From assembly GCA_012861695.1 (NCBI GenBank), contig JAAOOA010000056.1:10925207-10989206 (forward strand): a stretch of 64,000 nt of DNA, given 5' to 3'. Source of the DNA: Trematomus loennbergii (lineage: Eukaryota; Chordata; Actinopteri; Perciformes; Nototheniidae). A program made the translations under genes and the position numbers. Shown piece by piece: positions 41,931-53,715 of the stretch (the first letter of the stretch is position 1; each line of letters begins with the position of its first letter). The notes under the pieces are model-generated. The model searched no databases, was not told the origin of the DNA, and was given only the letters and a program-made list of their open reading frames with translations.

Positions 41931-42955
41931 TTGTACCGATCACATACTGTTTTTATTTTATTATTAGTCTGCTTATTACTTACACACTGTTATTATAAGT
42001 AAATCTGCTATTCTTAAATAGTGTAATGTGCTAATGTGTGTGTGCATATTATTGTGTGAAGTGTTTGTCCCTCTATAAAACCACATTCTGTCCATCATGG
42101 CTGCTGTACTGGTTAAAAGCGGTAATATTTAACTCTCTTGCTGTGAGATTAATGGCGACATTGATCACATGACCTTCCATCAGCCCTCGTTAACAGGAAG
42201 TTCATCGATCAGCAGCTCTCTCACTTCTACTGGCGCATCATGTCATAGACATAGATTGGCTAGATTGGACATACATTTGAATTTTTCTGTCTAAAGGAAG
42301 GGCTTGATGTGAGGTCTATCTGGATCTGTATTATCTTCTTTGTTAGGTTCCTTATTAATAAAGAATATTCAGATTACGTTTTTACAGGTCTTTAAATGGC
42401 CACACAGCTCCATTAATAAAATGTGTTATTCTCCTAATGTCTCATCTATTTTAGTGCATAAATATGTCCCGTAAAATTCGACAATCCAATCCGATGTGCA
42501 AATCGTGCAATCAGCCAGTGTTTACCAGAGGTGGGAGTAAGTCCTACATGTGCAAGTCATGAGCAAGTCTCAAGTCTTGACCTACAAGTATCAAGCAAGT
42601 CCCAAGTCACTGTGGTGAGAGTCAAGCAAGTCAAGTCAAGTCATTGCTCAGGTCAAGCAAGTCAAGTCAAGTCATACGAAATTCTGATGAATAAGCCCAG
42701 TTTCCGCATTTAAATCAGTTAAAAGACAGTGGTTATGAAAATGGATTTAACCCACACTATGATCTTCATTACATACACAGTTAATCATTTGAAATCTAAT
42801 TTAGACCGATGACAATCATATTAGATTAATATTAACCCTAGAACTGCAGACAATATAGCTAGGACTCAATCAAAAAGTCTGTTCAAAAAGGCAGAATTCC
42901 AGGTAAGAAAATCATATATGGCATTTGCCATTACACATATTTAATTTAAATTCTG

Positions 42956-43365
42956 TTAACACTAGAACCGCCACGAGCACCTACATAGATATCATTTTCA
43001 AATCATTTAATTTGTTCCTCTTCATAATTTCCTTATAAACTAAGTAGGACGATTTAAAACTCAGTTAATTGGGTTAATTTAGAAATTGCTTCAGTTTATC
43101 ATCATAACAGATCAAAAAGTTCAGATTCATTTTACAATAAATCAAGGAATGATGCACTTCTACAAACAAAAACAACATAATTAAAACATTTAAACAAACT
43201 ACTAAAAGTAGATGAACTACATTATTCAACAGTTTACAGTAACTTCTGATAATAACACAGGGGAAATAAACGAGGCATCTCTTTTCCTCTCTCTCTCTCC
43301 CTCTCCTGACAGCCCGTCAGTATCAGGGTTAGTACAAATGAATCCCTTGGCGGTTCTAGTGTTCA
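42956..43365. mobile_element. Possible nested TTAA-type MITE inside the hAT relic
   Basis: TTAA at 42956 is followed by cactagaaccgcca, and the reverse complement (tggcggttctagtg) ends at 43361 before ttca, a one-base variant of TTAA. This looks like a short terminal inverted repeat with a TTAA target, as in piggyBac-like elements. A related end, TTAA followed by ccctagaactgc, occurs at 42832. No coding sequence is seen. Family assignment is an inference from ends only. Confidence 0.5.
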
Positions 43366-43449
43366 TTTACCGTTTTGTCTTCTCTTTGCAATGCTTAATC
43401 GATTTGAAACCAAGTCTAACGTAGCTTAAACTTAACGTTAGCTTTCTAG

Positions 43450-43627
43450 CTAACACAACACATTCACGCACCTTTCTCTGTGGGTTTTTTTGTAGTGACG
43501 AATGAAGTTGGATGTTTGGTGGTCGTGTCACTGATCTTTATGCTGCAGACCCTGCATACCGCTGTTCTCTTCTTATTAGCGTCATCGACAACATAATCCT
43601 TGAATCCAAACTTCACTATTTTGGAGT
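43450..43627 (-). pseudogene. BED zinc-finger remnant of a hAT transposase
   Basis: On the minus strand a stretch of about 50 codons reads KIVKFGFKDYVVDDANKK, then RTAVCRVCSIKISDTTT. The reading then passes, by a one-base frame change near the codons for Lys-His, into SNFIRHYKKTHRERC. The pair of cysteines (Cys-x2-Cys) and pair of histidines (His-x4-His) form the zinc site of a BED finger. There is a stop just upstream of the first Lys in this frame and a frameshift inside, so it cannot be a working protein. It lies inside the element 42526-43954. Confidence 0.7.
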
Positions 43628-46600
43628 AACGCTAGCCGCTGCCATGTTAACTGACACTCCTGCCGTCTAGTGGGTTGCCAGGTTTGCGCGCACGGCGCTA
43701 TAATCACCCAATCACATTTTTCGAAAAAACTAAACGTAATATCTCACTACAAAAACAAACGCAAATATTTAATTTTAAACAGACAAGTCCTTTCAAGTCA
43801 TCTGTCTCAAGCTTAAGTCAAGTCTCAAGTCATGAATACCAAGTCAAAGTCAAGTCAAGTCTTTTATCAATGTTAGTCAAGCAAGTCTCAAGTAAAAAAT
43901 ATGCGACTCGAGTCTGACTCGAGTCAAGTCATGTGACTCGAGTCCCCACCTCTGGTGTTTACTATACGCCGTATTTCTGTCTTCTCTGCGCTCGTCGTCC
44001 GATAATGTCCCCCTCCCCATGCTGTGAGGAAGGGAGTCGCCGCAGCAGGAAGCCCCCCCCCACCCAGCCCTAAAGAGCACACATCATCCACAGCTTCATC
44101 ATGACCATGTCACTTGATATGATAAGTCTTTCTTTTGCTTCATGACAGATTCTGAGAGTCAGCACTTAATAAGGAAAACAGACTGAAAATAAGTGAATGT
44201 TGACTTCAAAGGGCCGCCCAAAGATAAACATATGAAGTGATGATTCTGCATTTCTTTTAACTTCATGGGTGTGAGGAAAATATTTCTGGGTTTATCCTCC
44301 ATTGCTTTACTCCTAACAGATGGAAGATCTCATTTATAACATATTAACATTAAGATTGATTGAGTTTATTATTGTTAGTTATGGTTATTATTATTTATTT
44401 ATTTATGATTTTTATGATTTTTTCTTTTTATATAATTGAGCAAATAAAAAATAATAAAAGATAAGAGAATCTGGAATAAAACATCAAATCAAAAAACATA
44501 AAAATATGTTCCTATTTAAATAATTTGTTATGATCTTGTCAATTTATAGTTATTGATATTTGGTAATAATGTGTTTAATGGTTAAAATGTTAAGTGATTG
44601 AAACAGGTCACAAAAACAGCCACTACAAATGACTTGGTGAGATATTGCTTAAAAGCCATCGGGGATTCAGGCCAAAAGAAGGAAATGTGCCTCTCGATAT
44701 TTACTCATCCCCCCCCTTTTCCATTTACACCTTTTATCTGTTTAGGCTTTTTATTTCTGTGTCTCATCCCACTCTATAAACGCTGTCTCACACCTAATCT
44801 GTTTTTCCTCTTTTGCCTTGTTTTTAATCATTCTGTTTGTCTATTTCTCCCACTATCTGATATAGTGTTTTAATAGTTATCCTTGTCCTGCCCTCCCCTA
44901 ATGGTAAGACAAATGAAACAGAAGAGTCCAGATCTCAGAGAAAGCCCATTATCATTATGTAGTTTCAATAACAATCATGAGGCTTTTAAAAATGCGTCCA
45001 GCCTTAAATGCATCTAATATGATCAGCAGGCATTAAGCCTCCATTCATTGCAGAAGTGGTTCAATACTTTCATAAATGGCAAATTATTGTTATTTGATGA
45101 TCTGTGAAAAATTAGAATGAGGCTTTACTGAGAGAAATATTGTGTAATTATCTGGCAGTACTGCACTGTCAGACCGAGTCAACATACATGCGTTATTTAA
45201 AGCCACTTATTCTACACTCAAACATCGCTATGGGTGTTAAGTTGTGATCCTGATCGAAGCACATCGATGCTGTCAAGTTCTGGATGTTGCAATGACATTT
45301 ACAGCTATCTTAACATCATTGTGAGAATTCAATTCTTTAGTAAATGATGGCAGTTCATCGATACATCTTATTCCAACTTGTCTCACGGCCAATTCTTTCT
45401 TGCTTCACAATTATGAGGAGTAAATGTATTGAGCAGCGGCAGCCACACAGGCTGGAGTTAATCATGATTTTCTTTTCAAACGTATTGAGTGTATATACAG
45501 TATCTACCTAATTTAATTTCTTAGTTTGCTGTCTTTACTTCTTTCTGCAGTAGACATATAAATTCAATTGTTTATGATTTAAAAATGCTAATAGCAATAT
45601 GAATAAACATTTTTTAATACATATTTCCTGATCTTTGTGGCAAATAGTTGGCGTCCTCTGATGTGCGATGCTTGAACCAGTAACCCTCTGGAGTGCGTAT
45701 TCTTCCCTCCTGGGGCTTTGAGCTCTTAAATGCCGACTGTCGTTAAGAAAAAGAAAAAAGAGACGACATCCCATTCAGCTGGGGAATTTCTCGTTTTGTC
45801 ACATTTGGGGATTGGATCCCATTTTCCAACTGAATGGTTTCCCATGTTGCTCGCTAATGGATTGGATTGGATTTGAAATGAGAATGTTCCCATTTGAGGG
45901 ATTTGGTCCAACTTATATGAAATTCCCCCTCTTCCAATAGTGAAAACTGAAACCATTGTGCAGTTATAAGTGAAGATTTACTTAGTTATTTACAGATAGG
46001 TGCCTTGCTTAGGAGCACCAAAGCTAAGTATCCACCAGGTGCATTGAGAAAAGTGTGCTTATTGCACCCTTATATTTTGCCTTAACATCTACTTCTTTTT
46101 CCTTGGTCCCCCTCAGCAGAAAACAGATGGAAATGTTTGTTTGCTCTGCTGGAGTTTTAACAGTTTTCTATATTGCCCTATATTGCAGTTTGCAATGTCC
46201 CACTGCTGCAATGAGTGGTAACAGTATGTGATCCACTCTTCACAGTACGCTCCTACTACCTATACACATCCTATCAGTTAAACACAAAACGCCACAGATC
46301 GAAAACTCTCTTTTTTTGTACCCCATAGAATTCACAACACATTTTGCAACAACCAACCTCCCTGTCCTTTTATTGACATCTCTTCCAGTGTTCATGTATT
46401 TTATTTCCCATTTTCAACGCATATCTCAAGAGGATGTCGCTATGTTTTTTTTACCCCCAAATGAAGCAAAGAAAACACAAAAACTGGAGGGAAACCTTTC
46501 CCTATCTAATCCACAAAGCAGTGACACTTTGATAGCTACATTACACCTTGGTTAATGACTGCAAGTACATCTTGTAAACACTTCCCAATTTGAGGAAACA

Positions 46601-49083
46601 CATGTAGTATTTAGTCAGTTCACTCCGGTATTGTCAAATTCTTGCAGCTCTTGGCTACAACTTGTGTTGTTGAGTAGCTTTGACTGCAGGGAAGCGCTCT
46701 TAAAGAACATAGAGAACACCACATAGTGGCTCAATGTGTGGTGGTTCTTTTTCCTTTGGTCTTTCACATTGCCTAGGAAGCTCAGAAGCACAATTTACAG
46801 CAAAATCAAAAACTAAATATTGAGATTCACTTTGAAATGTGTAAAAATTGGTATGATAGATCATTAATTAATAAAAAAATACATTTAAAAAACACTTTAA
46901 AAATGTTAATGTATGCTGTTTTGAAAGATGTATACAGTACATGTATAGCCTCAAGTGCAACAGATGTTTTTATACTGTACACCTATAATATATTATGCTA
47001 TGAATGCATAAATGCATGGACCAAATACCATGATTTCCTCCCCCCAAGTTATGGAAACCGATTACAAATATTGGAACACAAAAAATGCTTTTAAAATAAT
47101 CTGCCTTTTTTTTTAAATTCCATTAACTACATCCATAACTGAAAGCTACATTTCTGAATCGTTTCATACCTGAAACCTCGGGTGATACCTGTGAAGTCAA
47201 TAAAGATGTTTTTATTTCTTCCCATCGGCACAATAAAAATAACACCGCTTATGAATAATAAACCGTGTTTGTGATCAAATGCAACCACAGTATAAACCTA
47301 ATAGAACAGAAATAAAGACATGTTTTTCTCCTCAGTGTTCCTGCTCACTGTGCATCCACGCTGACTCTTTCTGTTAGGGTGAAGATCCACTAAGCCGCCC
47401 ATTCTGCCTCCATTAATTTTCCATGAGACGTGAGCAGTTGTCTGCACTGTGCAGCAGTTTGGTCTGCAAACCAAGCGGCAGTGCTGAGATTTACTAAACA
47501 AACTCCTCACCTGTCAGACACACTGACAAGAAAACACCGCCTGGAGCAAAAAACACCGCCTGGAACATTGTCGTGCTTGGGGCTAAAGAAAAATCTATGT
47601 GTGTGACTGTAGCAATCATTTTGCTCATTCAATTTGGATTGAATTTCACTTCTTCAACTCCCTGTTCTGTTTACTAAGAATTAACATATCTGAACTGTTT
47701 GGATACCCATATTTATTTCAGACAATGTTAATTTCCCAAAATGCGAACATTTTAGGGGACAGACGGACACATCCATACCTAAATCCATCCTACTTTTTTC
47801 ACTTACAAAGCCGCAAGAGTGAGAGCAGCAGGGTCAAACTGACAATTAAAAATGTCCTTCTTCCTCTTTAAAGCCCTCTCGTGAAATGCAACAGATTGTA
47901 GCAATGTAACCGTGAAAGCAGGCTGAATAATTAATTTGATGCACCGGTTTGAGCAGACAGGTAATCTCGTCTCTGGATGCTCTGCTGTTGTTGTTGCCTC
48001 CTGATTGTGTGGCAACTAAGTTTCCCTCTTAGGAATAAATAACATTTCATATTGTCATTACCATCATCAGTATTTATGTCATGTTACTGTGCCAGTGAAT
48101 GAATATAAAGTGTGTTATTTTCTACCTCAGAGAAAAATGATATGATATCCCAATTCTTCCATCACAGGCGTCACCTAAAGCCAATGCAGCAGTGATATTA
48201 CACTTGTCTGTTTTTACATTATAGCTGGAATATGAGGCTATTGTGCTGAAGTACTGCACACTGGAGTATTGGTGGAGGCTGCAAGTCATTTTGAATCATT
48301 TTGTTATGCCTCGCACTGCATTCGCTCTGTAGGTGTAAAATACAGATGAGACACATTTCAAAATGGTTGTCTCTGTTGAACACATTAATTGTTTTAATGA
48401 AATTACTCAATAGACAAAATGCCTCCATAGGTTAGCTGATTTGTGGGACTTATCCTTCTAATATTTCTGCACATGAGCCAATACTGATTAATGAATGCCC
48501 CGTTGAAATCCTTTCACCGTTTGTGGCACATTACAATTCTGGCTTGCAACACAAATGTTGCATTGATGATAATGGCAGGAATGACAAGATATCCTCTTCC
48601 TTTAATGTGATAATCAACAGTAGAAACACCTAAAAGGTCTTCTTGCATACACAGTCATAATCTGACACAAACACACACAAAATAATACTCATGTATATTG
48701 TGTGTGTTAATCCTACATCAGTTTTTTCGTATAATTCAATTAGTTTGCTGTCTTTAGCTACAGCTCGAAAACGTAATCTTCTGTGCATTTAATATGTTAT
48801 TTTGGTGGAATTGTGAGATGGCATGACAGTATAATCTGACAAATCCGATTTAAATAATACAAAGGATTAAACTCCAGTTATCAAAAGAATGTGGCAGCAG
48901 TGTATAAAGATATACATTAAATAAATACATTAAAAAGGCTTTCCACATTTCTTGGCCTGCGAAATGTCCTGCCCAACTAAATATTAGCCTCCTGCAGCAG
49001 TGTCTCAAAACATTAAATGCAACGGAAATATTATACAAATATTGATGCACTGTATGTGTGTGCATGGGCGCTCTTGTGCATGT

Positions 49084-49117
49084 AAACACTGGCCCATAGC
49101 CCTATGGGCCAGTGTTT
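49084..49117. repeat. Perfect 16-bp stem hairpin with 2-base loop
   Basis: aaacactggcccatag is followed by cc and then its exact reverse complement. No T-run or other flanking signal is present. Confidence 0.9.
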
Positions 49118-50220
49118 CATGTCTGGAGCCATTTAGCTCTGATACAAAACAGCTTACAGCATTATGTGTATGCACTTTTGTGTATACCACTTTATGGGTT
49201 ATTAGGCTGGACACTTATTCAAACTCATGTTGTCGTTGTATGTCGCTCTTAACAAGCACAAGTTTCTCCAGTTACGCATAAATGATTCTCTGTTTTCATG
49301 TTGTATGCTTTACTAACTGGATGTTAGTATGAGGCACACTTAGAGAAGTTTAGCCTGTCATTCTGTAGCAGATATCTGTCACATCATGAGAACTGACATT
49401 TCTAGATCTCTTTTATTTTTCTCTCCTTGGACCAGCTACTTAGCATTTTTGCATTGCTAATTCTAACAATAACGGGCCCCATTTTATCATCTCTCTTAAG
49501 CCCAAAAACACAAACCTTTTTCTATCAATGTGATAGGCCCGGTGCATAATAATGTCAGATTGAATTCAAAACACAGTTAGTCGTTTTTCATGCAAATACC
49601 AAGGATGCACACTTGTTTTTGATCAGCAGGAGTTTCTTCTATCTTTGTGTGGTTATTTTAGAGAAGACGCAAAGAAGAAAAGCGTCCCAACTGTAAACTT
49701 GATAAGTTGTCAGTTGTCGACAATTTAGCTTTCTCTGTTCTTCACACAAGTAAAACAAAACAGCAACACAACTCAAATATTTTTCAAGTGTGTATGTGTA
49801 AGTGTCCTCCAACACATATTTGCTTGCACTTACTGTATGAAGAAGTAACAACGCAAATAGACACACATCAATGCATTTTCAATCTTTTGAGGGCATACAA
49901 GCATTCTTTCCTTTTCCTATAAACCTGAACCTAATCCTATTGTAAATTGTAAATTAGAATTCACAACTATTTAATATGAATAATAGCCCTCTTTGAACCT
50001 CTTTACCGCCCATTATTACCATATCAATTCAACCTCAGCCAACTCTTGAAAGCTTTTACAGATGCATTACACAGACTACGTACCACTGCCAGAGTCTCAC
50101 AAATTAACTTTCATAGCCAACATGGGAACTCCCAGTAACCTTTTCAGAAACTCACAAACACCACAAAACAAGTGTCTGAATTTAGTTCTTCTGACCTCCT
50201 GCTGCCCCAACAGTCCCAGC

Positions 50221-51055
50221 CAAGGGTGTAACTTTGGTTTGAGAAGTGGGGGGGACACAAAACAGGGGGTCCTCCGCAATGAAACACTTTCTCGATTTAA
50301 TTCCATTTCCTGCATTTCTACAAATATATTAGGGACTATAGTGTTAACAAATCCAAGAAAAATGTGTAGTGTATATAATGAGTGTGCACACTTATCTAGT
50401 ATCCTATCCATGTGAACCTGTTTTACGACAGGAGAGAGCTCTCCCTCTCCTTATTGTTGAAACAGCTTCTAATCTCCGTTAGCTCCGGGCTAGCACCAGA
50501 TGCTAACAACAACAACCCACGTAACTCTCTCAGTCTCTCTCTCAGTCTCTCTCTCTGTCTCTCTGTCTCTCTCTCTATATATATTTTGTCTGTCTCTCTC
50601 TCACTCTCTCAAAGTCCGACAGGAAAGAGCTCTCCCTCTCCTTATTGTTGAAACAGCTACTAATCTCCGTTAGCTCCGGGCTAGCACCAGATGCTAACAA
50701 CAACCCACGTAACTCTCTCTGTCTCTCTCTCTCTATATATTTGTCTGTCTCTCTCTCACTCTCTCAAAGTCCGACAGGAAAGAGCTCTCCCTCTCCTTAT
50801 TGTTGAAACAGCTACTAATCTCCGTTAGCTCCGAGCTAGCACCAAATGCTAACAACAACCCCCTCTCTCTCTCTCTTTCTATCTCTCTCTCACAAGATGC
50901 GCTCGTGCCACACACACAGACGCTCCTCCTTGACGATGACCGCTTGCGTAAAAAATAAATAATAAACACATTTAAAAAGTGGGGGGGACACAAATGGGAT
51001 TTTGAAAAGTGGGGGGGACATGTCCCCCTTGTCCCCAGTGGAAATTATGCCCATG
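50221..51055. mobile_element. Non-autonomous DNA transposon with 8-bp TSD (gtcccagc)
   Basis: The 835-bp element starts caagggtgtaacttt and ends aaattatgcccatg; the ends are imperfect inverted repeats (CAWGGGYRTAAYTT). Identical 8-bp copies of gtcccagc flank it (50213-50220 and 51056-51063). G-rich strings (agtgggggggacac) lie near both ends. An 8-bp duplication suggests hAT, but the tips are not the usual CAGNG, so the superfamily is tentative. The inside is a three-copy tandem repeat with TC-rich stretches, described separately. No transposase coding was seen. Confidence 0.75.
50427..50872. repeat. Three-copy tandem repeat (about 155-191 bp unit) with (TC)n stretches
   Basis: The string gacaggaaagagctctccc (first copy gacaggagagagctctccc) recurs at 50427, 50618 and 50773, each time followed by ttattgttgaaacagct, ctaatctccgttagctcc and gctagcacca. 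The units are 191 and 155 bp and the third is partial; the length difference is due to variable TC/TCTG microsatellite between them. It lies wholly within the element 50221-51055. Confidence 0.85.
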
Positions 51056-51673
51056 GTCCCAGCTATACTGATAACACTATATTACACTATATAACACAAT
51101 TATTTCCGCTACTTTAGACAGTGTGATCTAGAATTTCAGCCTCCTATATCCACTTCTGAATTTGGTGTTTTGCAAACTGAAAAAAGGCTGAGTCTTGCCG
51201 CACGATAGAACTGTCGTCTAGTAATCACAAGACGGAGTGCGTAAAAGGGAAGCTTTGTAACTGGATTTTGTTCCTGTGGTTCAGCAGGGTATTGGAGACT
51301 GAGATAATGAAACAGTATACACTTTTTTTTAGCAGCCTTATTGCTACCCACTTAAATAATCTCATCTCATCTAATGTAAAGAATGTTTGTTGTATATTCA
51401 GTCATTATGGTGTATATCTTGATGAAAAAACACTAATCTCTTGATAATCGTGACAATTTGTTATGTATCATTCTTGACCAAACTTCATGAGGAAACGACA
51501 CAGTATAGAGTGCCACAGTGACGCATCCTAAAACCAGGAATTAAACTCCTTCCGGTTCCTTCGACAAAAACCAATGCAATTTCTCCATAGGATTTTGGAA
51601 CATAACTCGAAATAAGGTCTGTGTTTGACACAAATTGAAGAGACAGATCACGTTTTGTTCATTCGGATAATCT

Positions 51674-51766
51674 CCACATGTCTACCCTACTTTTATAATT
51701 TTCGAATCATAAATCTATCGATTAGATTTATGATTAGAAAATGATAAAAGTAGGGTAAACATGTGG
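51674..51766. repeat. 93-bp near-perfect inverted repeat (hairpin)
   Basis: Arms of about 44 bases starting ccacatgt and running through ccctacttttat and aatcataaatct pair with the mirror sequence after a loop of about five bases (tcgat). Only about three mismatches are seen. It could be a palindromic mobile-element end, a product of a template switch, or an unusually long pre-miRNA-like hairpin. The sequence just upstream (51500-51660) looks like part of a fish repeat. Confidence 0.85.
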
Positions 51767-53608
51767 ACTGTTTATCACACATACACACACCTACACGTAG
51801 CTCTGTTTCCCAAATGTATACAGTATGAATGCATAGAGAAAGAGAGAGGGGAGAGTGATTGAGAAAGATGAGAAGCCGGCGAGGGATGATGACAGGAAAA
51901 CATCCGTGTGGCCTTTCATTCTTACAGAAATCAAGTTTAAAGAGTATAATGACATGTCATCCTAAATGCAGCATACTCACACAGCTTCCGTGTTTCTCCT
52001 TCTACATGCCTTTGGAGTACCCATCATGGCCCCAGGCATTCTGAGTAACTCTCAACTCAACCTTGAACTGCGAATGCTTTTCTCCTCCGAGAACACCTCT
52101 TCTCATTTTTCAGTTTACTGAGATGAAGAAAATGTTTCTTCAAGTAGGCGAGGTAATTGCGTAGTTTATTTTGGCATTCATAATGTGCGAATCAGTACCA
52201 GTATGATGATATCGCCCTTGCTAGTTCATAGAATTGCATGTCTTCTAGGAATTGCTAAGCTGCACACAGTGATGAGGATTTTACTTTCTCTGCAGTGTTA
52301 AATCATTGATAGTTAAATAAGACAGGATTGCTGGCTAATAGCCTCTTTTAAGATGCCGTCAGTGACTCAAACATGCCTTGATGGACGTATTAAAGTAACA
52401 AATTAGAGGCATGGCATAAAAGGAGGTCGCTTATTCAATTTCAGGGTCAATGGGTATCTGTATAAAACTGAATCAGGACATTTGTTGGTGTTCCACTGCT
52501 GCAATAACAGTTTAGGGCTTGACAACTTTATGGCATTTTAATGTCTTTTTATGTCAACATACTTCTGTGCTTGCTTTGCATTTTCTGCATTTGACAAAAA
52601 CCTTTACACATATTATTTAATTCATTTGTAGTTATTTTTAGAAGGGAATCTGGATCCTAAGGGCTCTGTGTAGAAGTCCAGACACATTCAAGTGAAGTGG
52701 GCATTTAATCCAATTTTATACAAGAATTACACTGTATAACATTATGAACATTTATTTACAAATCCATGTAACTTGTACCACAATATTGAAAGCACACATA
52801 TCTGGTTCATGTTAGGATGACATTACTATTTATTGTGTTTGGTGAGTCATGCTGTCCTTGTTGAAGTATTTCCCAGAAATCGAAGCCATTATTCCCGCTT
52901 TCATGCTCTCTAACAAATTCTAAAAATATGCTTTTAAAATCCAATAAATTAATACAGAATAAAGCCTTTCATTCACTCTTACGGATAATCAAACCCCTAT
53001 CTAGCCGCTTCCTGCTGTTTCGGAAGCCTGTAGGGTGTTTGGAGGATGCAGGATGAAGTTAGAGTTTTGGTGAACTTTTGTATGGGAGGTCACACGCAGC
53101 TAATCCTATTTGTAATCAAGGCTTTCTTCTTTTTCTGGTTCAGAAAAAGATCATGTTGTCTTTGGAGCAATCACAATCGCAGTCTGGTGCCCGGGGTCAA
53201 GCTGCGTGGAGTTATTTTGCATATTTAGCATGCCTGTTTGGTTTGTCGTTCTAACCACGCGCGCCATGCTTTGATGATTAGCCCGTGGCTTTGTTTTCAC
53301 CTCAAGGCTGCTTTTGTTGAAGCGTGGTTGTAAGGGTAGTAGAGATGGTGCGATAACTGCTGTTGTTCAGATGTTTAGATTAGGGCTGGAGGAGATAAAT
53401 GTAACAGCTGAAGTGCTGTTTTCAGGTCTAACTGATTTATGTTGTGTGTTTGTTTAAGCAACAGCATAACACTCTGTATTGAAATCTTATCTTCGAAATG
53501 TACCTCTTAACATAATGCATGGAAATTCACTTTTTTCCATGCTATTAAGATTATTAATACATCTCCTTGTTTGTCCTTGTCTCCCTCTCTCTCTGACTCA
53601 CTCTGTAG

Positions 53609-53715
53609 CGCCTGCAGACCCGCTGCTGTGCAAGTTTGCTGACGGAGGCCAGAAGAAGAGGCAGACCCAGGTCAAGTATCCCCAGAATGGCCGACCGTGG
53701 ACACGGGAAGGAGAG
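53609..53715 (+). CDS. rbms3: rbms3 exon E: conserved basic segment after RRM2
   Basis: 107-bp exon, acceptor ctctgtag, donor gtgagg. It completes Ala, then reads [20 protein letters not shown] and [15 protein letters not shown], ending in phase 0. [14 protein letters not shown] is an RBMS hallmark immediately after RRM2; the Lys-Lys-Arg cluster is basic and could aid nucleic-acid contact or nuclear import (inference). The first nine intronic bases (gtgaggctt) would read Val-Arg-Leu, which in remembered RBMS1 protein follows EGE. This hints at an ancestral alternative donor, but no GT follows at the equivalent place here, so only the short form is supported. Confidence 0.93.

Larger units (their letters stand above)
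42526..43954 (-). mobile_element. hAT-like DNA transposon relic with 8-bp TSD and BED-finger remnant
   Basis: The 1429-bp element begins cagaggtggg and ends cccacctctg, a perfect 10-bp terminal inverted repeat. It is flanked by identical 8-bp copies of gtgtttac (42518-42525 and 43955-43962). An 8-bp duplication with a CAGNG-type end is typical of hAT transposons. Both subterminal regions are packed with CAAGTC/AAGTC motifs. On the minus strand at about 43627-43450 a decayed BED zinc finger can be read: KFGFKDYVV, then Cys-x2-Cys (CRVC) and, after a one-base shift, FIRHYKKTH with His-x4-His. BED fingers are the DNA-binding heads of hAT transposases, so the transposase gene ran leftwards and most of it has been lost. 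Confidence 0.85.

Noticed and set aside
47530..47565. Two copies of aaaacaccgcctgga
   Set aside because: A single short tandem duplication with no wider structure.
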